The notes beneath the pieces were generated by a model. The model had not been told where the DNA came from, did not search any database, and saw only the letters and a program-made list of their open reading frames with translations. From assembly GCA_958299035.1 (NCBI GenBank), contig CATQJL010000001.1:48486461-48550460 (forward strand): DNA of 64,000 nucleotides. Direction: 5' to 3'. Positions 10,687 to 21,255 of the stretch are shown here, piece after piece. Every line of letters starts with the position of its first letter. Within the stretch, counting starts at the first letter, position 1. The translations under genes and the position numbers were made by a program. The stretch is from Cylicocyclus nassatus. Lineage: Eukaryota; Nematoda; Chromadorea; Rhabditida; Strongylidae.

Positions 10687-10757
10687 CCTGCGGCACCCCC
10701 CCCCCCTCAAAACCTGCGGCTGCCGCAGGTTTTGAGGGGGGGGGGGGGTGCCGCAGG
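10687..10757. repeat. Near-perfect 71-bp palindrome with C/G runs
   Basis: CCTGCGGCAC, a run of 11 C, then TCAAAACCTGCGGC is followed after a single T by the exact complement, with a run of 13 G. Arms of 34 and 36 bases differ only in run length. It lies inside the DOCK-bearing element, where it is probably a nested foldback unit or an aborted end duplication. Flanks do not show a clear target duplication. Confidence 0.8.
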
Positions 10758-11511
10758 CCATTAACTTACCTTCAAAACGTTCAAACAGCTGCTTTTTTCA
10801 TGTCAACCTATAGATCCATCCTTCCTCTCTCCGTAGTAGCTGCTTCCCCTCGAACCTTCTTCTACAGAAGGAGATACATATGGTTTTTGCGAACCATATG
10901 CTGGGAAGTCTGGCCAAAAAATATTGGGTTACGGTAGTGCTCGAAAATTGTCAAAACACAAAGCCGCGAGATGCGAGTCTTTGAAATCTGTGAGCTAAAA
11001 TCTCATCTTGTGGTGCAGTTTTTCGGGCTTCTCTCTTTTTTTCTCGCTTTTCTCTCTCGTTCGAAGTATGCGCTGTGGCATGACGACTTCGGCATCTATA
11101 GAACATACTTGCTTTTTTAGACGCCACCTCCTCAGCATTAATTGGGAACTGATAAAGAGCTGAACCTTATCAAGATGCGACCTATAGACCGCTTGTGCAA
11201 GCAATGGTTCATATCGGCCAACAGAATGCCTCCGTGAGTTTTTCAGTGTGTGAAATTCAAGCATAATCTTTTTCTTTTGATTTTTTCTAGAATGACGAGA
11301 TTCGTGGCCGATTTTTCTCTCTCATCTTAGCTTTACTCAACAAAATGTCCGCTCAACTTTTCGGCAGTTATATAGAGATTAGGTAATGATGCATGTCTCT
11401 GTTCGATTTGTTCATGAAAGAGCTTTTAGGCCAAGTGATATAGACAAGATGGATTTTATTCTGAAGATGCTCCAGATGATTCGTGATCTCTTGCGCAAAT
11501 GTCCTTTTCCA

Positions 11512-12636
11512 GCTTTCCTCTTCCGATTTTCTTCGATATGATGCAGTGCGAGTTCCATTCATGTATGGGTGATAAGAAGTTCAAAAAGGTTTGCATTGCC
11601 ATAAATTCTTTCAGTTTCATCCATACACATATTCTGACCAAGATCAGGCAAAAAATGTACCATTTTCAGTTTTCTGATGAACTCACTGCTCAGCTGAACA
11701 GCTTGGTTGATCAAGATCGTGGAAATAGAGCATTTCAGGAGCATTTCATAAAATTCTCACTAGTTAATGTCAGTACGCATAAGTCTTGTTTACCAACCAC
11801 TTGCATAACTCACTGCCCAACCTCCTTTTTTCAGATCGGACAAAATGCTGTGGGAAGACGGCAAGCGAACACTTATTGAAAGGATTGCTTGGCTCTTAGG
11901 GTCTTTTTGAGTACAGACTTGTCAGGGAGACGTCTGATTGCATGGAAAATGGCATGAGTAGAACAGTGCAGCTTCTGATCGGTCTTATTGAAAATGTTGA
12001 TGCACAATGCTAACACTCTTAGTGTGAATGGGACATACATTTTGGCATTTTGATCCATATTGAAACTGCAAAGAATTCTGATGTTTCAGTGGAATGACCA
12101 AGTCTCTCATTTGGAGACGTTTGATTTGCCATTGTGCCGTCGAGCGCCAGTTGAAAGATAGCCTACTATGTGAGGCAGCCGATCTGTTCGCTAAAGGGGA
12201 GAGGTGGGAGGATGCAATGAAAATTCTTGAGTCAGCTTCCATGGCTGTTTTATTTTGCAAGTTGGTTTGCTGAGATTTTCAGAGAGTTCTGCCAGTTTAC
12301 GAGAAAACCTATGTCGACTACGATAAGCCTCATTGACGGTTAGTAATCAGGATGAATTCTTCGTTTTTGAGCTTTTTTGGGTAGGAATTGCTGAGCTTTA
12401 TCGAAAGATCGACAGGAAAGATCGCGCATTTCTCTACTACTACCTGGTGGCATTCTACGGCGATGGATTCGCCAGTTATCTGAATGGCATCAGGTCGGTA
12501 AGGAATCGGAAGCTCAGATACATAAACATGATCTTAATTATTCAATTTCCTCTATGCATTTTCAGTTTTGTTTTTCGCAGTGACAAACTTGAGAAGCATG
12601 CGGATTTTATGAAAAGGATGCAACAGGTATAAACTT
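11512..12636 (+). pseudogene. DOCK-family (CED-5/DOCK1-like) fragment entering the DHR2 region, decayed
   Basis: DOCK proteins are guanine-nucleotide exchange factors for Rac/Cdc42; CED-5 is the nematode DOCK1 homologue acting in engulfment and cell migration. After a CTTTTCCAG acceptor the first exon reads PLPIFFDMMQCEFHSC, near-identical to the conserved DOCK segment. It splices in phase at 11,589-11,669 (ends TTTTCAG) to FSDELTAQLNSLVDQDRGNR. Then come DKMLWEDGKRTLIERIAWLL, a one-base shift near 11,905, EYRLVRETSDCMENGMSRTV, a stop, WNDQVSHLETF, another shift, EAADLFAKGERWEDAMKILE, VYEKTYVDYDK, AELYRKIDRKDRAFLYYYLV and AFYGDGFASYLNG. After an intron the last exon reads SDKLEKHADFMKRMQQ. 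Order and spacing match DOCK1 across the start of DHR2. Frameshifts and stops show it cannot make the normal protein. It sits within the transposon at 10,124-13,071. Confidence 0.85.
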
Positions 12637-13150
12637 TTTTGGAAGAGTTTCTTATAGAGTTCTGTTTTTCGAATATTTCGGTCGTAGCATTGATGACTTT
12701 TTTCTGATATTGTCGTTAGTATCTATGGTGGTCCTGAAGCCATCATGTCGATGGATGATTGTTCGCATCTAAAAAATTCGTTGAATGTGTTGGAATGTTG
12801 ATGTTGTAATGTTTGAATGTCTTCTGCTACCGGCTTGCGTTTGCCGTGTGTACGTTGCTAGACGAACACCCATGCGATTTTCACTTCGTTTTCACTTCTT
12901 CCTTCCAAGTTGAAATAAAGCAATTACTTCAAAGTTGAGAGTTCGTGGAAAAGGTAGGGGTGGGGGGAGGGGGGGGGGGGGGGGGTAGAGAATGGGGGGG
13001 GTCGTGCCGAGGTCCGGCCCAAGGGGGGGTCGTATCCGGCGGTCGCGTGCCGCACCCCCCGCTTTACCCTGCACGTCAATTGATGGAAAGATACAAAAAA
13101 AACGACGGTTGTAATAAAAGCGGTAAATAATTATGAGATATCCTAATATA

Positions 13151-13827
13151 CAGAGTGTCCCAAAAAAATGTGCACACTGTTTGATTGTAAATAACTCTCT
13201 TGTGGTGAAGTGTTTCGAGAAGCTTTAGGTACCATTTTGTAGAGCGAGGTTTAACTTAGATTTACAGCGTAAGATGAATCGCCGATTGCTCATTCTTACT
13301 GTAGGATTGCGGTGAAAACTTCAAGCAGATCGTGTCACTGTGAAAAAACGGCCATTTCAAAAATTTACAAAAAAATGTGGAAACTTGTGTAATAGGGTTT
13401 TCATGGACGCTGAGCTCAATATCTAATTCCTTACAAGGTTACGAAGCTTTTTAAACGGTGTAACCGCACTTTTTAGGAACATTGGAAAAATGGCCGCTAT
13501 TGCTTACCTCGCATAATTTTTTAATGAAGCATTACGAACAGTTGCAAACTTCACATTTAGAATCAGCAACTCTAATTAGCCCAGTGTGAGAGTTTTCAGG
13601 TTGTTTTGGTTCTTTTTTGGAACAAAATATGGCCTTTCATGGCTCAAAATCCTCTTCAAAGTTTCTACCGTAATCCTACAGTAAGAATGGGCGATAGGCG
13701 ATTCGCTCTACACTGTAAATTTAAGTTACCTCGCTCTACAAAATGGATTCCTAAAGCTTCTCGAAACACTTCAATACAAGAGAGTTATTTACAATCAAAC
13801 AGTGTGCACATTTTTTGGGACACCCTG
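13151..13827. mobile_element. TA-flanked MITE, family CAGGGTGTCCCAAAA, copy 1
   Basis: Ends are CAGAGTGTCCCAAAAAAATG and its complement TTTTTTGGGACACCCTG, flanked by TA on both sides. Long inverted arms of about 170 bp contain TTTAGGTACCATTTTGTAGA, AACTTAGATTTACAG and a GTAGGATTGCGGTGA-type block. The TA duplication and ends suggest a Tc1/mariner-superfamily nonautonomous element. It inserted just right of the DOCK-bearing element. Confidence 0.8.
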
Positions 13828-14306
13828 TATATGATTGACGGGAGAATAAAAATAAAGTATGAAACTCCGTGGAAAATTTACTAAAATAAAGATTGCCCAC
13901 TTTTCTAAATTAGAGTGGCAATGCTATCCTGCTGAATGTAGCGAAACTTTCAGTTCACACAGTTTCTCATAATTTTTACATAAACCTGTTCTGCATCCAA
14001 AGTTTACTAATGACATTTTGGTTGCAAACTCCCGCCCTCCTCCCCATTATTCGAATATGCAAAGACGCCAGTTTTGAGGTATTTAAAGAAGCGCACTTCA
14101 AATAAAAGACCCTCATCTGACTCAATCAAGTGGGAAATCATGATCGAAAGTGGAAAAACAAATTCCGTCTACCACTCTCGTGCCGGGTCCTGCTCGGAAG
14201 AAGTGCTGAGCCTTTCAAATGTTCCAGAAATTGTGAGTGGATTTGCAGGATTCCAGAGTTTGAATAGTTTGCAGCCTTGTGCCATTTGGATCATTCATTC
14301 CTCACT

Positions 14307-14783
14307 AGGGAAGGATACTTGGTCGAAGTGACGTTTCTATATGAGATGTACACTATCTTACAGAGCATGGAACGTTGATTCCAATCTGCTTTCGGTATCT
14401 GCAAAGCGCTTCTGGGAGGGAAATTCTGATAATTTTTTGAGTTAAGAATTCAATGATTTGGCTAAGATAGAAATGGGTGTTGAGGTCTTTCCGACGCTTG
14501 AGAGGAGTAATGACTTACATGAGTTCATTAGATTGAAGGTCTTTTTTCCACGAAACGTCCTGGTAGTAAACATGGTCCCATTTGTGCTCAGGGACCAGGG
14601 TTCGCAATGATTTTATTGTAGCGGCGCTTTCAAATTTTTGCATCAAAAAATTTCCATAACTTCCCTCCCAGAAGCGCTTGGCAGATATGGAAAGCAGATT
14701 TGGGTTCAGCGTTCCATGTTCTATAATATAAAGCATTATACATTTCATACGGAAACGCCACTTCGACCAAGCATCCATCCCTT
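14307..14783. mobile_element. Foldback element, family AGGGAAGG..TTGGTCGAAGTG, 477 bp
   Basis: Left end AGGGAAGGATACTTGGTCGA is mirrored by TCGACCAAGCATCCATCCCT on the right, and the inverted similarity continues for about 130 bp through AAGCGCTTCTGGGAGGG and CCCTCCCAGAAGCGCTT. A second near-full copy is at 57,327-57,796 (470 bp), a short deleted one at 30,401-30,572, and a right half near 58,800-58,905. No coding content. Confidence 0.7.
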
Positions 14784-14979
14784 GTCAGATGACAAATAAG
14801 GAGCTTCTGTGTTTGAAGTAGCTGTTTCAATTAAAACACGAACTCAATGGATCTGATTCTAGTTTCGTTACATGAATCCGAGTTCCGGTAGACTAGAGGC
14901 TTTGTGTTGAGTAGAGCCTCAAAACAAGTGTGATAGACATTTCTTTAATTGTGGGTGCTGAATCTCTCGAAGCCTCATA

Positions 14980-15960
14980 CAGCGCTTGTTTTGGCTAATC
15001 TTATCAAATGCTAATGAAATTCTCCCTGCCATTTTGCCAATAGTGTAATGTACTTCTGTACATTTCGCGACAGCTTATTTCTCTCGTGACTGCTACCTCG
15101 GATTGCAGATTTTTCATACCGTTAACTAGTAAGATTTGCTCTCAGAAGAAATGCAGGAGCGTTGTCACTTGTGATAGAATTTGAAATTCCTCTTTTCCGG
15201 AAAAGTTCGGCATGTTGAGGTACGCTATGGTGCAAAGGTGCGCTACTAAATCCGGGTGGGTATAATCACCATGAAAGTGATAATCATTCAGCATTTATCT
15301 GTGCAGCTTTCATTAGCCTTTACTGCTAAAGATCCAAAGTAATCCTACCCAACTCTTACTTGTGGCAAGTCACTTGGATTAGTGTAATCGTACGGTCAAG
15401 TTTTGAAGGGTTGGATTTTTCTAGGTCGTCGGAAGTCATATAGGCTGTCGGAACTTGTGCGCGTAACTTTGGTATCTAAAATCTCTAACGAACAGGCGCT
15501 TGCATGGCCCAGACTAGAGTGTTCTTTACGGTAATGTTCTCGACTTATACCTTCTTATATGAGAATTTTGGAGGATAATGTAAGGAAACTTGGTATGTTG
15601 TCCCATTCACCCTCTACATCGCGTGAGACTTCATTCTGTTTTATGTTGAGTTGCCGTAACGACTTCAGTCTGTTGTTCTTCGATGATTTGTAGAATTTTC
15701 TTCACCGCCATGGCAGTTTCTTCTTCACTGATGTCCAAAGTTCATTGATAAATCGTAGAATTTTTGCTGTGATGCCTTCAACAGAGACCGGATAGACAGC
15801 TCGGTTGACGAGTGTCAACTCGGCTGGCATACTTGTGTCGTCAGTCCCCTATGTTATTTGAAACAGCATGTAACTGACTTGTCAGTTCTCTGGTGAATAT
15901 TTCAAGAAGAGTGGTCCGGTCCACTCCACCAGAAATGGTCCCTCAGTTGCTCGTAGACTC
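14980..15960 (-). pseudogene. BEL/Pao retrotransposon pol relic (integrase region)
   Basis: On the minus strand, 15,911-15,945 gives HFWWSGP, resembling the W-W-x-G-P motif that precedes the integrase zinc-binding domain in Pao elements. Further on, 15,311-15,390 gives LPQVRVG and DYFGSLAVKA, the start of the integrase core (family pattern DYFGPLxVK). At about 15,145-15,200 it reads FRKRGISNSITSDNAPAFL, carrying the SDN motif with the second catalytic Asp. Segments lie in different frames with stops between them. Reverse transcriptase and LTRs were not found, so this is a 3' pol remnant. Confidence 0.8.
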
Positions 15961-16754
15961 TCATCTAATATTTACAGAAGACGTAGCGTGAGAGTTTTTC
16001 CAATGTGCCGGAGAAACTCAGTTGTCCCTCTCAAACAACAACATCACACCCTATAAATTTTACTGAAAATGGTGCTCAAGGATCCAATCACAAAAAGTTG
16101 GTTTCCAAAAAAACTGAGATTGCAGCTTCAACATGGCGATATGCAATAGCTGTCTTTCTGACTGTGAGGTAAAACGATCGATGACATGTTTTATACAACG
16201 GATATGACTTAAACCGGTTCAAAATGGTACCTAAAGATTCGCTTAGTATGAGGTGGTAAGTATATCGACATTGAACAGTGCTTACGTTTTGGTACACTTG
16301 TATTTTATCAAGTTCTGAGGTTCTTTTCCTTCTCCAAGACAAGTTGTTTTTGGATTTGTGTGCATTCTGAGGCTCGTGATTACCTTGATGATACGTATGC
16401 TGCGCCTAGGGTTATATAGGCTAGGAAGAAAAGAATGTCGTTTTTCATAGAAAAGCACTAAGACAAATCCAAAAAACTTGAGGGGCACTTTTTGGTAAAG
16501 CAAAGAAAGCTTATGATGAACCCTTGAACATTGGCAGAAATCTAACACTGACAGCACAATAAAGAGCCAAAACATGAGACAACCCATGATGCGAAAAAAT
16601 TGGATTTTTGTCCCAAAAATCTAAGTCTCACTTACTTTTGCATCTAACAGACACATGCACTTATCAATAGTTACACTTGCTATATGTTCTCACATTTACA
16701 AATGATGAAAAATGTAAAATGAAAGATGGGAAATATGGCAAACGCCGCTCCACA
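15961..16754. other. No confident feature; possibly upstream part of the BEL relic
   Basis: Minus-strand frames at 16,088-16,342 and 16,282-16,587 directly precede the BEL integrase segments and might be decayed pol or a gag-pol spacer, but no diagnostic motif is visible. Confidence 0.3.
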
Positions 16755-16996
16755 CAGGGCTCGGCACAGGTGGCTTATAAGCAAGCTGGATATCGTTTTT
16801 GGGGCAAAAAGCAAAGGGGATTTCGTTTTTGTGGCCGAAAAGACACAAAATTTGCGACGTTTTTTTAGTCGACGTTTCGTTTTTTGGAGATTTTTCAGGG
16901 ATTATGGTCTAGGGTCAAAGGGGACTTCTAAAAACGCAAAAGACAAGGAGGCTTCGTCTTTTGCAATTCCAACTAGCTACCTCCTGCCGAGCCCTG
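16755..16996. mobile_element. hAT MITE, CAGGGCTCGGCAC family, 242 bp
   Basis: Starts CAGGGCTCGGCACAGG and ends CCTGCCGAGCCCTG. Flanks GCTCCACA and GCTCCTCC agree at 6 of 8 positions. Internal blocks shared with other copies: AGCAAGCTGGATATCGTTTT, a GCAAAAAGCAAAGGGGAT-like block, GTCGACGTTTCGTTTTTTG, and GCAAAAGACRAGG..CTTCGTC near the right end. Confidence 0.75.
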
Positions 16997-17224
16997 GCTC
17001 CTCCTATATATGCAATGTAAGTTATGAATCGTCGAAACCTCAACTATAAGATGGTTTTGGACTTACCTAATATAGTCCTTCAAAAATATTAAATTCAGCA
17101 AAAAACCCCGAAAAGGCAACATTCTTTTCTTTCCAAACTAATGTTTTTTGGACTTGACTTCAAGGTTCACTGATCTTATACTTGTAGTCGAACATTCAAG
17201 GCAAAGCTAAGATTATCCTTCTAT

Positions 17225-17453
17225 CAGGACTGGCACGAGGTGGCTTTCGAAGAAAATGCAAAAAACGAAGTCTTCTTGACTTCCGCTAAATTTTGCGATT
17301 TCCCCTTTGACTCTAAACCCTAAACAAAAATTTTAGACAAAACGAAACGTCGACTAAAAAACATGATCTCGACCACAAAAACGATATCCCTTGTGGTTTT
17401 TGTGCCACAGAACGATATCCAGCTTGCTTATAAGCCACCTGTGTCGCGCTCTG
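17225..17453. mobile_element. hAT MITE, same family, opposite orientation, 229 bp
   Basis: Starts CAGGACTGGCACGAGGTGGC and ends with a mutated terminus, CACCTGTGTCGCGCTCTG. The interior is the reverse complement of the 16,755-16,996 copy (AAACGAAACGTCGACT, GATATCCAGCTTGCTTATAA). The flanking octamers agree at only 5 of 8, so this is an older insertion. The 228 bp between the two copies show nothing recognisable. Confidence 0.65.
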
Positions 17454-18255
17454 CCTCCTTGTTTCTGTGTGGTAGAGTCTATTGTTGATATTATCAAGGC
17501 TTATACTCGGGTATTGCTATTCTTTTAAAATGCGGGTTCAAGCAAATTTGCGTTGATGGTAACACTTTAAACAAAAGCAAGTTTATTTTTACGGAAGGTC
17601 AACGATGAGACGACAGAGGCAAAACTTTCAACATTCAACTGCTCATACAGCACTATGGACGGCCGGATCTTATCACATGTCCAGCTATAAAATTAGCAAT
17701 ATTACGGGTTAAAAAGCTCTCTTGAGGAGCCTTGAGTTCACAAAAAAATGATTTCGGGTGGCATTTATAGATGAGATCCATAAGAAGGTGAAAGCATAGG
17801 ATTAGACTGCGTTGCGGTCGTCGAGGAATGCCCACAGATTTGACGACCTCTTGTAATAGGGATTGTCGTAGAATCTGGAATAGTTTAAATCATACCTCTA
17901 ATGAACCACATACACAAGCTGAACACTGCACAAAGCAAGACTGGAGAAGTTTTTCCAGCATAGTGCGAGAAAGCCACACGTTCTACAGACTAACAGTTTT
18001 TAGAAAGAGCTTCACTAATCTAATAAGCGTATAGTTTCTGGCATTCCATTCCATAGCTATAGAAAAGCAGATTTTTGTAGAGACGTCAGCACCGACCTGC
18101 TGATATAGTCGCTTGGTCCCCACAGCCCAGAAAAAGCTCTGCCGCCGCCTCGGCGATCAATTCTATAAATCACTACCTCTACTTACAAAAACTTCTCAGC
18201 AACAGATAACAAAATCCTCACAGTTGGTTTCGGCTAATTTTCATTCATTTTTATA
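17454..18255. other. No supported feature
   Basis: Only 60-68-codon frames without motifs. No repeats shared with the rest of the window. Confidence 0.35.
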
Positions 18256-18921
18256 CAGGGTACCCCAAAAGTGAGTACACCTTTTCCGTCGTTATTAACT
18301 TTCTCCCCACAGTTTTCTTCTTAGCTTCAAGTACAATCTAGTAGACAGGCATCAACCTTAAATTTACAGTACGAAACGAATCACCGATCGCACTTCGCTA
18401 CTGAAGATTACGGAAGGAACTTCAAGCACACAGTGCCATTATGGAATAGGAATTTGTACAAAAAAATTCCAAAGAAATGGCAAAAGATGTAGCAGTGTTC
18501 CCAGAATTTTGATTTAATTATAGAACTTTTTACGAGTTTTAAAGCGTTTCAAATGCTTAACCACATTTTTGAAAAACACTGGAAAAAAGTTGATGCGGTC
18601 TACTTGGCATGACTTATGAAGAAAAACCTTGGCGAGAATCCTATTAATAGTCAACAACTCAGCTTGGACTAATGATAAGGTTTACGGCTCGTTGAGTATC
18701 TATTATGGGGCAATATGTAGCAACATATGGGCTCAAAAAACTCTACAAAGTTCCTACCTAACGTAACCTTACGATAATAAAGGGCGTTGGATGATTCGCT
18801 GCATGCTGTAAATCTAAATTAGAGCCTGCTCTACCAAATGTTGCTTGAAGCCAAGCAAAAGATTTGTGGGAAGAGAGCTATCAACAATTAGAAAGTGTCT
18901 ACTTACTTTCGTGGCACCCTT
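18256..18921. mobile_element. TA-flanked MITE, family CAGGGTGTCCCAAAA, copy 2
   Basis: Left end CAGGGTACCCCAAAAGTGAG after TA; right end GTGGCACCCTT before TA, both diverged from the family consensus. Internal landmarks (AATTTACAGTACG, GATTACGG, CTAACGTAACCTTACG) match the other copies in order. About 666 bp, same size class. Confidence 0.7.
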
Positions 18922-20574
18922 TACTTTTTCAAATGTCGTAAATCAGACTTGAGAAAGATAGAAAGCATCAAGTTAGCAAAGATCTTACAACTTCAAAGTA
19001 TGGGTAGCAAATTAGAGATTACTTCGCAATAAGAAATTATTTTGCTTTTTTAAGTGGAGTATAAGTACAGGTGACCTCTTTCCAACACCGCTAGATGTTA
19101 TCGGCGGAATTGGCGAACTACTTGTACGAGTGGGCTTCTCGAGTAGGGATTTTTTGTGCCCTGGTGTTCTTGGCATGCAATGGCAAAAATTGTGCATACT
19201 TCCAGATTTGATTCGCTGTTATTTCCAAAGTTATGCAGAAGTAATAAATTTTCTGGAGCGCAAAGTTTCTTTTTAAAGTTCGCATATAGAAACAGACTTA
19301 GAATATTCTATTGACATACAGTATCAACACTGGAATGAGATGAATTTATTTAGGCAGCGAAATGAATATTTGTCGAGTGAATCCAATTTACTCTGCATCA
19401 TCCAAGGACTGTCAGACACAATTTTACTTCTTGCTATTCCATTAATTTAAGGCTATTCAGTCATTTAGTCAGCCGCTATTCGTTTGATAAATAGTGGTCT
19501 TTTCCGTATTGTATCGTATGTGCGATTTATTGGTATTCTTTTCTGTGGCCACGTAAATTTCACGATAATCTACGCTCATTAATGCCTTCAAAGAAACGTT
19601 CTGAAAATAGTGAACAAGTCTGTCAGTGTATTTCAAAACACTGACTTAAAAGCTGAGTTAATAAACTCATGAATAAGCATCTTTTTCTCGGACATCTGAT
19701 GACTTGTAAGTGATAGCAGTAGCTTTGAATTTCATCACTTTTAGTCTCACTCTACACACTATTTTGAGCAAAGCGCGCTTTAAAAACAAAAAAGGAATTT
19801 CACTCCTACAAATGCTGGGCTTTATAGGTGAATGATTGTTCCGTTTTCATAACACTTTTTGAGGGAAAGCCATTTGTCGCTTTTTCACGATTTTTATGTG
19901 ATTCTCGCATCATCTACCTTCCTCTCAACGTCAAAATCAAAAGTGCAAAACGAAAACATCACATGTTAGCTGGCCGATTTGTTTCCTACATTTCCCTAGG
20001 GATGCAAAAGTAGTGTTTTTGCCATCACTCTTCACTTGTCTCACATTAATCATAGAATAACGCTTCGCGAAACTTCGCGTTTGTTTTTGAACTATTACGG
20101 ATCAATAATGTAAATCATGAAAGCCTTAATAATTAGTAGTTCACAAGTACTTTTGCTCTTCAAAACTTACCGTCCGCTAAGTCCTTCGAAGGGTTGCCAT
20201 CCGCCAACAAACGCCCGTCCTCCACCACGTTTCTCATACAAGTAGTATGGTGAGGCTACTGAAATAAGTATTGTACATTTGCAAGTAGGACCGACTTCTG
20301 CCCAATAAAATTTTACGATGCGACAGCTTCAAAACTGTCCAGTAAAACCTGCGCTAATTTCTGAGGAATTGTAGACTCCCCAACTTCTAACAGATTCTTT
20401 GGTTCCAATTATTTTAAAGATGACAAACTATGCTAACGGAAGACATGACCTTCTCTTTTCGTAAGGAAACGGCGCAAAATTTAAGAAAATCGGTGAAAAT
20501 TTTTGGCTTCCTAGGATTTGTTATAAATGAGGTTAAAAATCGTTCAGTAAGCCATAGACATGAATTATATAATG
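18922..20574. other. No supported feature
   Basis: About 1.6 kb of AT-rich DNA with only 61-codon frames and no recognisable motif or shared repeat. Confidence 0.4.
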
Positions 20575-21255
20575 CAGGATATCCCAAGAGTATTTATACA
20601 ATGTTTGATCGTTAATATTAATCTTCCCAAGAGCCTTTTGCCTATCTCCAGGTACCATTCTGTAGAGCTGGTTTCAACTTAGATTCAATATGGAGCGAAT
20701 CGCCGATCGATTTTCATTAGTGTAGGATTACGGTGTAAACTTTATGGAAAGTTTAGATATGGAGGGTTTGAACATCATGAGCCAGTTTTACCCCCTCAAA
20801 GAGACCCAAAAAAGCTAAAAACTCCTACACCATGTAAGTCAAAGTCGCTGATTTCAAATGCGAAACTCGTACTTCACTGTAATTCTTCTTTTATAAGTTA
20901 TGTCAGATGTACCGTAACAACCGTTTTTTCGATGTCCCGCCAAAATCTGATCACACCAAGTGGGAAGGTCTGACATGTAAACTGTCCTGTAGTGAGATTA
21001 GCCTGCGTAAAAACCTTATTACACAATTTTCCAGATTCTTTTGGAGATTTCTTCGAGGACAGCCTATCACAGTGGCGCCATTTGCTGCGAGTTCCTACCG
21101 TTATCCAGAGAAATAAAAAGCGATCGGTGTTTCGCTCCATATTGTAAATCTAAGTTAAAGCCAATATTACAGAATGATACCTCAAGGTAGACATGGCTTC
21201 TCGCGAAGAAACATATTAGCCATCAAACAGTGTACACATACTTTGGGACATCCAG
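20575..21255. mobile_element. TA-MITE, family CAGGGTGTCCCAAAA, copy 3
   Basis: Left end CAGGATATCCCAAGAGT then ATGTTTGATCGTTAAT; right end ACTTTGGGACATCCAG followed by TA. The left TA is mutated to TG. The arms hold AGGTACCATTCTGTAGAGCT and the mirrored block near 21,160. About 681 bp. Confidence 0.7.

Larger units (their letters stand above)
10124..13071 (+). mobile_element. 2.95-kb hAT-type element carrying DOCK/CED-5 exons (Pack-type)
   Basis: A 26-bp perfect terminal inverted repeat begins CAGGGTAAAGCGGGGGGTGC at 10,124 and its complement ends at 13,071. Flanking octamers are CACATCAA (10,116-10,123) and CACGTCAA (13,072-13,079), 7 of 8 identical, as expected of an 8-bp hAT target duplication. 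Subterminal DNA on both sides is G-run rich with GGGGTCGTA motifs. I found no transposase. Instead the interior contains several consecutive exons of a DOCK-family gene (11,512-12,636, plus strand). The element is best explained as a nonautonomous transposon that captured host gene sequence. The alternative, two solo ends flanking a decayed host gene, is less likely given the matching octamers. Confidence 0.75.

Noticed and set aside
11985..12260. 91-codon minus-strand frame
   Set aside because: It is the antisense of the DOCK-derived exons, which are clearly on the plus strand.
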